Shown here one piece after another: positions 56,601 through 64,000 of a DNA stretch of 64,000 bases; within the stretch, counting starts at the first letter, position 1, and every line of letters begins with the position of its first letter. Position numbers and translations under genes: made by a program. The notes beneath the pieces were generated by a model. It saw only the letters and a list, made by a program, of their open reading frames with translations, did not search any database and was not told where the DNA came from. Source of the stretch: Aliidiomarina celeris (GTDB taxonomy: Bacteria; Pseudomonadota; Gammaproteobacteria; Enterobacterales; Alteromonadaceae); assembly GCF_003316875.1 (NCBI RefSeq), contig NZ_QMIL01000008.1:57361-121360 (forward strand). Reading direction: 5' to 3'.

Positions 56601-57157
56601 GCCTTAGCGTTGCCAAGCGCATGGCCGAACAACTCGACTGCCCACTTACCCTGCGCTCGAACTTAGGCCGCGGCAGCTGCTTCACCGTAAAAGTTCCGTA
56701 TGGCAAAGCCGAGCACATTCAACCGCAACGTACACTTCGTTCACAAAAACCCATTCACGCTGGTATGTCATTGCTTTGCGTCGACGACGTAAATGACAAT
56801 CTCGATGCGCTCGAAGCACTCCTCTCACGTTGGGGAGTGCAATGTGTGCGCTTTACCAGTGGAGCAGAGGCGTTGGCATGGGCGGCAGAAAATCCACCCG
56901 TCGACGGTATGTTGCTCGACTACCAGCTCGGTACCCAAGCAAATGGCGAGCCGGAGCCCGACGGTATTCAACTGGCACAACAACTGCGCCAGCTGTGGCA
57001 AGAAGAGGTTCCTGGTGCGTTAATTACCGCTGTGCGGGAGCTAGAATTAAAAGAGCAGGCGCGCCAACAGCAACTGCAGTTCTTAGCCAAGCCACTCAAA
57101 CCTGCGCAGCTTAAATCCTTGCTACAGGTGTTGCAGCGCGCGAAAGCCGCGCGCTAG
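53693..57157 (+). CDS. Transporter-linked hybrid sensor kinase (CrbS/MxtR type)
   Basis: 1154 residues. The N-terminal 480 residues form an SLC5/SSS-like membrane domain (SLADFIASRYGKSHRMALVI). A PAS domain follows (about 620-730, LENLAQGISVVDKDLRLVVW), then a coiled coil, the HisKA box with His798 in LASHDIVQPLNAARLYL, an ATPase domain (NFLSNALKYS; GPGIPENQFG; GVGLGLSVAK), and a C-terminal receiver with Asp1076 in MLLDYQLG. CrbS (Vibrio) and MxtR (Pseudomonas) with this layout control acetate use; that role here is inferred from layout and neighbours. Convergent with the regulator gene, overlapping by 4 bp. Confidence 0.88.
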   Translation: MILTLIVSALFYIALLFIIALWGEQRASRGYKLSLHPWVYALSLAIYCTSWTYYGAVGNAVNGGWSFLPILLGPALLYIFALPLMEKMVRVSKQQNITSLADFIASRYGKSHRMALVITLISAAAIIPYIALQLKAVGMSFNVLSNLNPGATGGTYKELVVALLMALFAIAFGTRRIDITQYRSGMMLSIAFESTVKLIALCAGAVFVWVVWRNAQAEGVALLPEVARSIGWAPLSALTPEFIIQLMMAAGAIICLPRQFHVSVVDNVNVNHLKTARWLFPVYLLLTAGAIAVTAWAGQGLFPTAVSGDVYALLLPIEQGITAFSILVYIGGISAATAMVIIATLTLSTMISNDVIMPVWLARSGQKIPQAHRFYRRLLTVRRTAIVLVLILGWLCYHLWMAELNLVSIGLLAFSVVLQVIPAVLGGLYWRKGHARGVYMGLAVGSLTWLVLLLLPLINSDTSQNESIITFGTLYSVLANAITYYLFSLLAEPSLLDKIQATAFVKPRSQVRRHTPQAGSHALVSDLMLLLETFLGGPRSQQLLEQYQKHSPLQPQDTVTPEFTDFTERAIAGVLGAASARSLVSAALVNRQLKLEEVVHFFDDTTQALQTQQSIMYSSLENLAQGISVVDKDLRLVVWNKRYLELFEYPDGMVQPGRPIADLIRYNAERGECGVGEVDELVSKRLRYMQEGSPHRFIRRRSDGRVIEMVGNPLPDGGFVTSFTDVTSHIETQQALEDANINLEARIETRTQEVREINRELTEEIERRRVIEKQLQAAKAEAENANASKTRFLALASHDIVQPLNAARLYLSAVDVQSLEPNTASLLNKVDNALNSTENLLSSLLAIAKMEQGAMQPQRKHIQLSDILDPLVEEYTVLARELQSEFHTRIRNAVIETDPMYLRRIVQNFLSNALKYSDRGKVLLAVRLRQHCVEIQVYDTGPGIPENQFGTIFEAFVRLHKGSVSGVGLGLSVAKRMAEQLDCPLTLRSNLGRGSCFTVKVPYGKAEHIQPQRTLRSQKPIHAGMSLLCVDDVNDNLDALEALLSRWGVQCVRFTSGAEALAWAAENPPVDGMLLDYQLGTQANGEPEPDGIQLAQQLRQLWQEEVPGALITAVRELELKEQARQQQLQFLAKPLKPAQLKSLLQVLQRAKAAR

Positions 57158-57822
57158 ATTTTTTGCGCCGCTTCGTGCTCTTCTGGCGGAGCTAATTGCA
57201 AACGTTCCGCCAATAACACGGCCTGTGTTCGGCTGTACACATCGAGCTTACGGAAAATCGCGGTCATGTGCGCTTTTACCGTGGCTTCGGTAATGCCCAG
57301 CTGCCACGCAATTTGCTTATTTAACAGCCCCTCGTGTACGTGAAACAACACGCGGTATTGCTGTGGCGTTAGGGTTGCCACTTTCTCGGCCAGCTCAATA
57401 TCGGCTTGGCTCACGTCGGCTATCTGTGCGCGTACGTTTTCCGGTACCCACTCGTCGCCTTCTAAAATGGCGGAAATAGCAGCGGCAATACTGGCGGAAT
57501 TCATCGACTTCGGAATATACCCGAGTGCGCCAAACCCCATGCAACGGCCAATCACTTGTACGTCTTCGGTACCTGAAATTACCGCTACGGGCAACAGCGG
57601 GTAGTCTTTACGAATCCGAATCAGCCCATATAAGTCGCCCGCACCCGGCATGTGTAGGTCGAGCAACAGCAAATCAAATTCATCGTCCTGCTCGAGCACC
57701 TTGAGTGTGGCTTCTAAGCTGTCTGCTTCGGTAATTTCCAGCGCGGAAAAATGTTGGCTGAGCGCACCTTGCAAGGCTTCTCGAAACAGCGGGTGATCGT
57801 CTGCAATGAGCAGTCGTGTCAT
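57154..57822 (-). CDS. LuxR-family response regulator (CrbR/ErdR type)
   Basis: 222 residues from the ATG at 57822, with AAGGTAACC upstream. The receiver domain has phospho-acceptor Asp55 in LLLLDLHMPGAG and the Lys in GYIPKSMNS; the C-terminal helix-turn-helix has LTPQQYRVLFHVHEGLLNKQ and ITEATVKAHMTAIFRKL. CrbR/ErdR regulators activate acs in Vibrio and Pseudomonas. It sits between its likely kinase and acs, which supports that role. Confidence 0.88.
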   Translation of the reverse strand: MTRLLIADDHPLFREALQGALSQHFSALEITEADSLEATLKVLEQDDEFDLLLLDLHMPGAGDLYGLIRIRKDYPLLPVAVISGTEDVQVIGRCMGFGALGYIPKSMNSASIAAAISAILEGDEWVPENVRAQIADVSQADIELAEKVATLTPQQYRVLFHVHEGLLNKQIAWQLGITEATVKAHMTAIFRKLDVYSRTQAVLLAERLQLAPPEEHEAAQKI

Positions 57823-57850
57823 GGTTGGGTTACCTTTTTTGTCGGCAAAC

Positions 57851-57885
57851 AAAAACGCCGGTTAGCCTAAGCGTAACCGGCGTTT
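57851..57885. terminator. Bidirectional terminator between acs and the regulator gene
   Basis: AAACGCCGGTTA (57853-57864), loop, TAACCGGCGTTT (57874-57885), a perfect 12-bp stem with A/T flanks. It ends the acs transcript on the minus strand. Confidence 0.9.
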
Positions 57886-57909
57886 ATTTAACACCAACGA
57901 TTATACCAA

Positions 57910-59856
57910 TTACCGGTTTACGCGATTCTCAATAAGAGAATCTACCACACCCGGATCAGCGAGCGTAGAGGTGTCGCCCAAATTACTGCATTCGTTACAG
58001 GCAATTTTACGCAATATCCGGCGCATAATTTTACCCGAACGCGTTTTCGGCAAGCCTTCGGCCCATTGTATTATGTCGGGCGTTGCAATAGGGCTTAAGT
58101 CACTACGAACCCAATCAATCAGCTCTTTCTGTAATGCTTCCGTTGGCTCAATGCCGTCTACCAAGGACACATATACATAAATACCTTGACCTTTTAAGTC
58201 GTGTGGGTAACCCACCACAGCAGCTTCTGCTACGGCTTCGTGGGCTACCAATGAGCTTTCAATCTCGGCGGTACCCAAGCGGTGACCGGACACGTTCAGT
58301 ACGTCGTCTACGCGGCCAGTAATCCAGAAGTGACCGTCTGCATCTCGTTTCGCACCGTCGCCGGTAAAATAACGGTTTTTGTAGGTGCTAAAATAGGTTT
58401 GCTCAAATCGATCATGATCACCCCACAAAGTACGGGCTTGCCCGGGCCAGCTGTCGAGCATGACCAAGTTGCCTTCGCAAACACCACTGAGCTCTTGGCC
58501 TTCGTTGTCAACCAAGCTGGGCTGCACACCAAAGAACGGAACCATGGCTGAACCGGGCTTCAGCTCGTCGACTGCGCCGGGGAACGGCGCAATCATAATG
58601 CCGCCGGTTTCGGTTTGCCAGAAGGTGTCGACAATTGGGCATTCGCTGTTGCCAATGGTTTTATAGTACCACTCCCAAGCTTCCGGGTTGATCGGCTCTC
58701 CGACACTACCCATTAGCCGCAAGCTCGAGCGGGTACTGCCTTTGCCGGCAAAGTCGCCCTTCGCCATCAGCGCGCGCACCGCCGTCGGTGCCGTATAAAG
58801 AATAGTTATTTTATGCTTATCAATCACCTTACCAATGCGCGATACGTCGGGGTATGTCGGCACACCTTCGAACATCACTGTTGTGGTGCCATTGGCAAGC
58901 GGACCGTACACGATATAACTATGGCCGGTAATCCAACCCACGTCGGCGGCACACCAATACACGTCGTCTTCACGAATATCGAAAGCGTACTGATGCGTCA
59001 TGGACGCATACACCAAATAACCACCAGTAGTATGTAACACCCCTTTCGGCTGCCCTGTTGAGCCAGAGGTATAGAGAATAAATAGCGGATCTTCCGCGTT
59101 CATCACTTCTGCTGGGCAGTCGGTGTCGACAGTTCCGGTCAGCTCATGCCACCACAAATCGCGCTCCGCTTGCATGTCGCTGTCGAGATCTGTGTTCTTC
59201 ATTACAATAACGTTGGTTACGCTTGGGCACGCATTATTCGCTAACGCTTTATCTACGTTAACCTTCACACCTACGGTTTTGCCGCCACGGCGACCTTCGT
59301 TGGCGGTAATGACAACCTTAGCACTACAATCATTCACGCGATCCGCGATAGCATGCGGCGAAAAGCCGGCAAATATAACCGAATGCACCGCACCAATGCG
59401 GGCACAAGCCAACATCGCAACGGCGGCTTCAGGCACCATGGGCATATAAATGGCAACACGATCACCTTTCTCTACACCAAGCTTTTTCAAACCATTGGCC
59501 AGCAGGCACACTTGCTCATGTAACTCTTTAAAGGTGAGTTGCTTTTGTACGTCTACATCGTCGCCTTCCCAAATAATGGCAGGCTTGTCGGCTCGCTCAC
59601 CTAAATGGCGATCCACACAGTTGTAGCAAACGTTCAAGGTACCGTCTGCAAACCAGTTAATATCGATATTGCCGGGCGCGAATGAAGTGTTTTTCACTTG
59701 AGTGTAGGGGGTAAACCAGCTCAAACGCTTGCCATGCTCAGCCCAGAACTTTTCCGGTTCGTTAATCGACTGTTGGTACATGGTTTCGTAACTTGCTGTG
59801 TCTAAGTGAGCGCCAGCTTGCTGCTCAGGGGCCAGCGGGTAAGTTTTTGCAGACAT
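57910..59856 (-). CDS. acs: Acetyl-CoA synthetase (AMP-forming)
   Basis: 648 residues, standard length. Seen: the AMP-binding P-loop [31 protein letters not shown] and [13 protein letters not shown] near the C-terminus, with the Lys that is acetylated to regulate Acs in known enzymes. It converts acetate, ATP and CoA to acetyl-CoA through an acetyl-AMP intermediate. AGGAGGAG lies just before the ATG. It is next to the regulator and is the likely main target of the kinase/regulator pair. Confidence 0.98.
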   Translation of the reverse strand: MSAKTYPLAPEQQAGAHLDTASYETMYQQSINEPEKFWAEHGKRLSWFTPYTQVKNTSFAPGNIDINWFADGTLNVCYNCVDRHLGERADKPAIIWEGDDVDVQKQLTFKELHEQVCLLANGLKKLGVEKGDRVAIYMPMVPEAAVAMLACARIGAVHSVIFAGFSPHAIADRVNDCSAKVVITANEGRRGGKTVGVKVNVDKALANNACPSVTNVIVMKNTDLDSDMQAERDLWWHELTGTVDTDCPAEVMNAEDPLFILYTSGSTGQPKGVLHTTGGYLVYASMTHQYAFDIREDDVYWCAADVGWITGHSYIVYGPLANGTTTVMFEGVPTYPDVSRIGKVIDKHKITILYTAPTAVRALMAKGDFAGKGSTRSSLRLMGSVGEPINPEAWEWYYKTIGNSECPIVDTFWQTETGGIMIAPFPGAVDELKPGSAMVPFFGVQPSLVDNEGQELSGVCEGNLVMLDSWPGQARTLWGDHDRFEQTYFSTYKNRYFTGDGAKRDADGHFWITGRVDDVLNVSGHRLGTAEIESSLVAHEAVAEAAVVGYPHDLKGQGIYVYVSLVDGIEPTEALQKELIDWVRSDLSPIATPDIIQWAEGLPKTRSGKIMRRILRKIACNECSNLGDTSTLADPGVVDSLIENRVNR

Positions 59857-60040
59857 AATACTCCTCCTGATATCTGATGCCGTTATTTATACGTGCTTTA
59901 GCCCGCGAAACGTATTCGACCATAGTCTAGATTGATAATTCGCCTTCAGCACGTACAGTTTTCATACAACAACAAGCGTTCATACAACCACAAAAGGTGG
60001 TTAGAAACGATACCTTAAACCAAAATAAGAGGAACAGCCC

Positions 60041-61201
60041 ATGAAGGCTCGTCACTATTTGTCTAGCTCAGCGCTGGCTATCGCGCTGACTACCCTTGGC
60101 AGTGTCGGCAGCGCCGAAGCTCAAACAGAATACAGCGTGGGTGGCTATGTGAAGCTCGACGCCATGGTTACGCGGACCGACAGCGGAGACTTGCCCTCGG
60201 GCAGTATTGGCCGCGACTTCTACATTCCGGGGCTCACCCCGATTGGCGGCGACAGCAATACCTATACCGACTTTCATGCACGCGAAAGCCGCATTTGGCT
60301 GCGCGCTACGCAAACCTTATCGAATGGCGAAAAAATTGAAGGCTACTTCGAGCTCGATTTTCTCGGCACCGCGGGTGGCGATAAACGCGTAACCAACAGC
60401 TATAGCCCGCGTATGCGACAAATTTATTTACGTTACGGCAACTGGCTAGCGGGGCAAACGTGGACTAACTTCCAAGACCTTGCTATTTTACCCGAAGCAC
60501 CTGACTTTATTGGCATCGCCGACGCCACCGTGTTCAACCGCCAAGCGCAAATTCGCTACACTGCAGGTAACGGCTTTTCCTTTGCGCTTGAAGCACCCGA
60601 GTCTACGGTAACTCCCTACCAAGGCGGTACCAGCAGGGTGACCACCGGCGACACCGCTATGCCCGACATTACCGCTCGTTACAGCAACAAAGTGAATAAC
60701 GTGCATTACAGCATTGGCGGCATTATGCGCCGAATCGAATATCGCGATGTAGCCGCGGGGGTAGACGATACGGTAAACGCATTTGGCATAAACCTGACCA
60801 GCAAAATTGAGTTCGGCGCTCACGATCTTCGTTTAGGCGTAGTACATGGCCAAGGGCTCGGCCGTTATGTGGGCGTAAACTTTGCCAATGCAGCCGTAGT
60901 AAACGACACGAATCGGCTCGACGCTATTGACCTGACTTCATTCAGCGCCGCCTATCGCCACGTTTGGAATAGCAAAGTGCGCACTAACTTTATTTTCTCG
61001 AGCATTGACGTAGAAGAGTTGGAGTCACTCACCGGCCCTGCTGCTAATAAAAGCTCACAACGTATTGCAGCAAACCTCATGTACCAAGTAAATGAGCGTC
61101 TGGTTGTGGGCGGTGAGATTAGCCGTGCCACGCGAGAAATACTCAGTGGTGCTGAAGGCAATTTAGACCGCTTTCAGTTAAGCGCACAGCTATCGTTTTG
61201 A
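60041..61201 (+). CDS. DcaP-like outer-membrane porin
   Basis: 386 residues with a Sec signal peptide (SSSALAIALTTLGSVGSAEA) and alternating beta-strand pattern ending in an aromatic residue (FQLSAQLSF), as outer-membrane barrels do. YVKLDAMVTRTDSG and RMRQIYLRYGNWLAGQTWTN are typical of the DcaP/porin_O group, which passes dicarboxylates and other small acids. Divergent from acs, so a role in uptake of organic acids is plausible. Specific substrate unknown. Confidence 0.82.
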   Translation: MKARHYLSSSALAIALTTLGSVGSAEAQTEYSVGGYVKLDAMVTRTDSGDLPSGSIGRDFYIPGLTPIGGDSNTYTDFHARESRIWLRATQTLSNGEKIEGYFELDFLGTAGGDKRVTNSYSPRMRQIYLRYGNWLAGQTWTNFQDLAILPEAPDFIGIADATVFNRQAQIRYTAGNGFSFALEAPESTVTPYQGGTSRVTTGDTAMPDITARYSNKVNNVHYSIGGIMRRIEYRDVAAGVDDTVNAFGINLTSKIEFGAHDLRLGVVHGQGLGRYVGVNFANAAVVNDTNRLDAIDLTSFSAAYRHVWNSKVRTNFIFSSIDVEELESLTGPAANKSSQRIAANLMYQVNERLVVGGEISRATREILSGAEGNLDRFQLSAQLSF

Positions 61202-61227
61202 ATTCAGTCAAACATAGCAACGTGTTG

Positions 61228-61251
61228 GGCGCCCTTGCGGCGCCTTTTTTT
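61228..61251 (+). terminator. Terminator after the porin gene
   Basis: GGCGCC (61228-61233), loop CTTGC, GGCGCC (61239-61244), then seven T. Confidence 0.9.
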
Positions 61252-61371
61252 ATTCGCCTACGTTTAACGACCAATTCAAGACTTCTTGCGCTTATCTCAA
61301 TTAACGCGGCGGTAAAATTTTGCTATTCTGGCAGCCATGCATAATGCAACACTGCAGTGAAGAGGTATGCC

Positions 61372-61953
61372 ATGGCCAATAATGACACCGAATTATTTCG
61401 GGAGCTCATGCAAGGGGTTAAGCCCATTAAGAGCGATCCTGTTGCAGTGGTAAGTTATGGTACCGAGAAAACTGAAAATCATGCTCTGAAACGGGAGGCA
61501 GCTGTTGCTGAAGAGCGCACCGATCCCGCCCAAGGCCTTACCGACGAAGTGCGCGAGTGGGTAGAACCCGACGGCATTATTGAATGGCGCCGCGACGGCG
61601 TGCAAGACGGTGTATTTCGTCAACTAAAACGCGGTAATTACGAGCCTCAGGCAAGCCTGAATATGCACCAAATGCGAGTAAAAGAAGCGCGCGTGGAAGT
61701 TGCCCGCTTTATTCAAGATTGCTACCGCTACGGCGTTCGTACCGCAGTTTTAATTCACGGCAAAGGAAAACGGAGTGCCGAACGCCCCGCATTGCTGAAG
61801 AGTTTGTGTAATCAGTGGTTGCCCGAACTCGAGCCGGTACTCGCCTTTCATACCGCACAGCGGCAACATGGCGGCGCGGGTGCCACTTATGTCATGTTAC
61901 GGAAAGATCCATTAAGTAAACTTGAGAATCGTGAACAGAATCGTAAACGTTAA
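61372..61953 (+). CDS. smrA: Smr-domain endonuclease SmrA
   Basis: 193 residues from the ATG at 61372 (GAAGAGG upstream). The Smr domain fills the C-terminal half, with the family blocks LNMHQMRVKEARVEVARFI (the LDxH motif has diverged to NMHQM), VLIHGKGKRS and GGAGATYVMLRK. SmrA-type proteins are DNA/RNA nicking or structure-binding nucleases; exact substrates are unclear. Confidence 0.85.
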   Translation: MANNDTELFRELMQGVKPIKSDPVAVVSYGTEKTENHALKREAAVAEERTDPAQGLTDEVREWVEPDGIIEWRRDGVQDGVFRQLKRGNYEPQASLNMHQMRVKEARVEVARFIQDCYRYGVRTAVLIHGKGKRSAERPALLKSLCNQWLPELEPVLAFHTAQRQHGGAGATYVMLRKDPLSKLENREQNRKR

Positions 61954-61972
61954 TTTTACCCAGAGGCTTATT

Positions 61973-63304
61973 ATGCAACGTTGGTTATTGGTTTTATTGG
62001 GCGCGCTAGCATTGTTGCTTTCGAGCCAAGCTCGCGCAGAAAACGCACCCAAAAACATTATTTTAGTTATCGGTGACGGCATGGGGTATCCCTACCTTTC
62101 TGCTTATCGTTACTTTAAAGACGGCCGTGGCGAAACTCAGCAGGCCGATATGCAGCCCACATTGTTTGACCAGTATTTGGTGGGCGCAGCAAGCACCTAC
62201 CCTGCCGACTCCACACTGGTCACCGACTCAGCGGCCGGTGCCACCACTTTGGCGTCTGGTATTAAAACCTACAACGGTGCCATTGGTGTAGACGCAGAGC
62301 GCGAACCGGTAACCAGCATGATGGAAATTGCCAAGAATAATGGCTACCTCACCGCAGCGGTGGCCACTACCCGCATTACCCACGCAACGCCAGCGGCATT
62401 CTTTACCCATGTTGAAAGCCGCCGCCAAGAAAAGGAAATTGCGCGCCAATATGCGGAGCCACGCCCCGACGGTCAGCTTAAATTTGATTTGCTCATTGGC
62501 TCAGGTCGCCGTCACTTTCGCTTTGAAAATGACGCGGGTGAAAGGGTTGATTACTTAGCGGACTTAACCCGCCATGGTGCGCGCGTGGTAGAGAGTACCG
62601 AAGGGCTACAGAGCCAATATCGCTTGCCTGTGGTTGCGCTGCTCCATGAAGACAGCTTCCCTTATGTTATCGACGACCAACCGCGCTTAAAAACACTCAC
62701 CCAAGAAGCACTGCGGCTTATTGAAGCCGACGGTCGCCCTTATGTATTAATGATTGAAGCCTCGATGATTGACTGGTGTGGACACGCCCGTGATATCGCT
62801 TGTGCCATGCATGAAGTAGCCGACCTCGAAGCCGCGCTAGAATATCTTGTAGCGCATGTAGAAGGGCGCGATGACACGGCGTTGGTGGTTACAGCCGACC
62901 ATTCCACAGGTGGTTTTACCATGGGTGCCGACGGCCAGTATCAGTTCCGCGCTGCTTTATTGCATGAAATTCAGCGCAGCTTGTATGTTATGTCCCGCGC
63001 GCTAACGAACATGCCTCGGATTGACTGGGACGCTTATATTTCGCACGCGATACCCTACCCGCTCAGCACCGCTCAACAAGCAGAGTTGAACCGTGTGGCC
63101 TCGCTCACAGCGACCGACAAAACTGATCAAATTCATGAACTGTTGGTGAATATTGTGCGCTTTCACACAGGCAGTGGCTTCACCACCACCGGCCACACCG
63201 GAGAAGATGTACCGGTGATCGCCGCCGGGCCTTGGCGTGAAGCGTTCCGTGGCCAACAGGACCACAGCGACATTGCCAAACAATTAATAGAGTGGATAAA
63301 GTAG
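61973..63304 (+). CDS. phoA: Alkaline phosphatase (PhoA family)
   Basis: 443 residues from the ATG at 61973 (AGAGG upstream), 20 bp after smrA. Sec signal peptide (LLVLLGALALLLSSQARA). Metal-binding and catalytic motifs are VIGDGMG (Asp35), TDSAAGATTLASG with the nucleophile Ser86, EASMIDWCGHA, and VTADHSTGG; TGHTGEDVP gives the late His. A periplasmic phosphomonoesterase, likely for phosphate scavenging. An IS110 element is inserted within about 30 bp of its stop codon but leaves the frame intact. Confidence 0.88.
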   Translation: MQRWLLVLLGALALLLSSQARAENAPKNIILVIGDGMGYPYLSAYRYFKDGRGETQQADMQPTLFDQYLVGAASTYPADSTLVTDSAAGATTLASGIKTYNGAIGVDAEREPVTSMMEIAKNNGYLTAAVATTRITHATPAAFFTHVESRRQEKEIARQYAEPRPDGQLKFDLLIGSGRRHFRFENDAGERVDYLADLTRHGARVVESTEGLQSQYRLPVVALLHEDSFPYVIDDQPRLKTLTQEALRLIEADGRPYVLMIEASMIDWCGHARDIACAMHEVADLEAALEYLVAHVEGRDDTALVVTADHSTGGFTMGADGQYQFRAALLHEIQRSLYVMSRALTNMPRIDWDAYISHAIPYPLSTAQQAELNRVASLTATDKTDQIHELLVNIVRFHTGSGFTTTGHTGEDVPVIAAGPWREAFRGQQDHSDIAKQLIEWIK

Positions 63305-63321
63305 ATACCATCTCTCACAAC

Positions 63322-64000
63322 CGACTTCTAGCGATAATTTCACGTCGCTAGAGGTCGATATTCTTGCTGGTGTTTGATTACACCGTAACAGATCTGCATC
63401 AGCTTACGCATGGCAGCTCCTATCGCCTGCATTTTTAGCTTGCCGGCGGCTAAAAGCCGTTGTTTTTGTTTAATAATATCTGGATTATGAGTGCCAGCAG
63501 AGACACTCGCCATGTAGATTTTCGCTCTGATTCGAGAAGGCCCTTGTTTACTCAGAGCAACTCGACCTTTCATATTTCCAGACTCCTGGAGCTTAGGTAT
63601 GAGCCCTAGATAAGCAGTAAAGTGCTTGGCGGTTTTAAATTGCTTCACCGCGAATAAGCTCACCAGCTCTCGGCTGATAACGTGGCCTACACCCTTCACG
63701 GACATCAGAAGGCTTTTGTTTTTCTTGAGCTGTGGATCGCCATCGATATGGTTATCAACATCCGATGTCAGCCGTTTAATCTCGGCTTCTAGGCTCGCTA
63801 TCATGGCTTCGATGGACTCGAGCACGCGCTCGGAAGCCCCGCTAATTTGAGAGGCCTCTAAACGGTTCTGCTCTCTTCGTTTGTCTTTCTCTAAGGCATC
63901 GAGGCGACGCAGCATGGCGCGTAACTCTCGAGCCTGTTTAGACTCTGGAGTCCAGACTTGGAAGTCATCATACTGACTCATAGCATGACCATATCGCGCG
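63322..64000 (-). mobile_element. IS110-family insertion sequence, right end in window
   Basis: The element holds the transposase gene and ends between about 63305 and 63330. A 13-bp inverted repeat with one mismatch (63322-63334 with 63345-63357, CTAGCGA core) spans the transposase stop codon. IS110 members lack ordinary terminal inverted repeats, so this hairpin may be a subterminal structure. The far end and any target duplication lie outside the window. Confidence 0.65.
63340..64000 (-). CDS. IS110-family transposase (N-terminus outside window)
   Basis: The frame stays open through the right edge (the residues before position 63981 read RYGHAMSQYD), so this is the C-terminal 220 residues. 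IS110 features: a coiled-coil linker (RELRAMLRRLDALEKDKRRE), then SVKGVGHVISRELVSLF and AYLGLIPKLQESGNMKGR with the Ser-Gly motif of the catalytic C-terminal domain, and ARGAKIYMA-like text (RIRAKIYMASVSAGTHN). The N-terminal DEDD RuvC-like domain is not visible. IS110 transposases are guided by a bridge RNA encoded in the element. Confidence 0.88.
   Translation of the reverse strand, partial: ARYGHAMSQYDDFQVWTPESKQARELRAMLRRLDALEKDKRREQNRLEASQISGASERVLESIEAMIASLEAEIKRLTSDVDNHIDGDPQLKKNKSLLMSVKGVGHVISRELVSLFAVKQFKTAKHFTAYLGLIPKLQESGNMKGRVALSKQGPSRIRAKIYMASVSAGTHNPDIIKQKQRLLAAGKLKMQAIGAAMRKLMQICYGVIKHQQEYRPLAT

Overview
The window comes from a flagellated marine gammaproteobacterium of the Alteromonadales type; Idiomarinaceae is my best guess. 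The grounds are a polar-type flagellar system (FlhF/FlhG, CheV, FlgP/FlgT), sigma54 and sigma28 flagellar promoters, the ribF-ileS-lspA-fkpB-ispH block and a VC_2705-type symporter module. This is judged from gene content only. No tRNA, rRNA or CRISPR was seen.

Layout. 1-5659 (minus): flhA-flhF-flhG-fliA-cheY, with cheY running off the left edge. 5793-7585 (minus): four type IV minor-pilin genes, one carrying a REP-type palindrome pair inside its coding sequence. 7703-13487 (minus): ribF-ileS-lspA-fkpB-ispH. 13539-15991: murJ, rpsT and a small ACP-like gene that lacks the phosphopantetheine serine. 16154-21589 (plus): flagellin-glycan genes pseB and pseC, a PseC paralogue without its catalytic lysine, and a Maf protein. 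21537-27111 (minus): a second Maf protein co-directional with fliT, fliS, fliD and flaG. 27236-32289 (minus): four flagellin genes, each with its own sigma28 promoter, and one unknown gene between them.

32478-45234 (minus): flgBCDE and flgFGHIJKL, each behind a sigma54 promoter, then cheR and cheV. 45536-48961: flgA, flgM, flgN (plus), flgP (minus) and flgT (plus). 48933-59856: an acetate-use block made of an exonuclease, a CBS/DUF294 protein, a large plus small sodium:solute symporter, a CrbS/MxtR-type hybrid kinase, a CrbR/ErdR-type regulator and acs. 60041-64000: a DcaP-like porin, smrA, an alkaline phosphatase and the end of an IS110-family element that leaves the window.

The promoters suggest an ordered flagellar programme. 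Sigma54 sites precede flgB, flgF, flgA and flgT. Sigma28 sites precede all four flagellins and flgM, the anti-sigma factor for the FliA encoded at the left end.

The most unusual part is the flagellin region. A well-formed sigma54 promoter at 28334 points into a stretch with no credible gene. It is followed by a 12-bp hairpin with a long C-rich loop and a U-rich tail, and so looks like a small RNA. A related hairpin lies in the 3' untranslated region of the third flagellin gene. The conserved loop blocks are complementary to flagellin ribosome-binding sites and to the opposite strand of the second copy. A 72-bp tandem REP-like array separates the first copy from the next flagellin gene.
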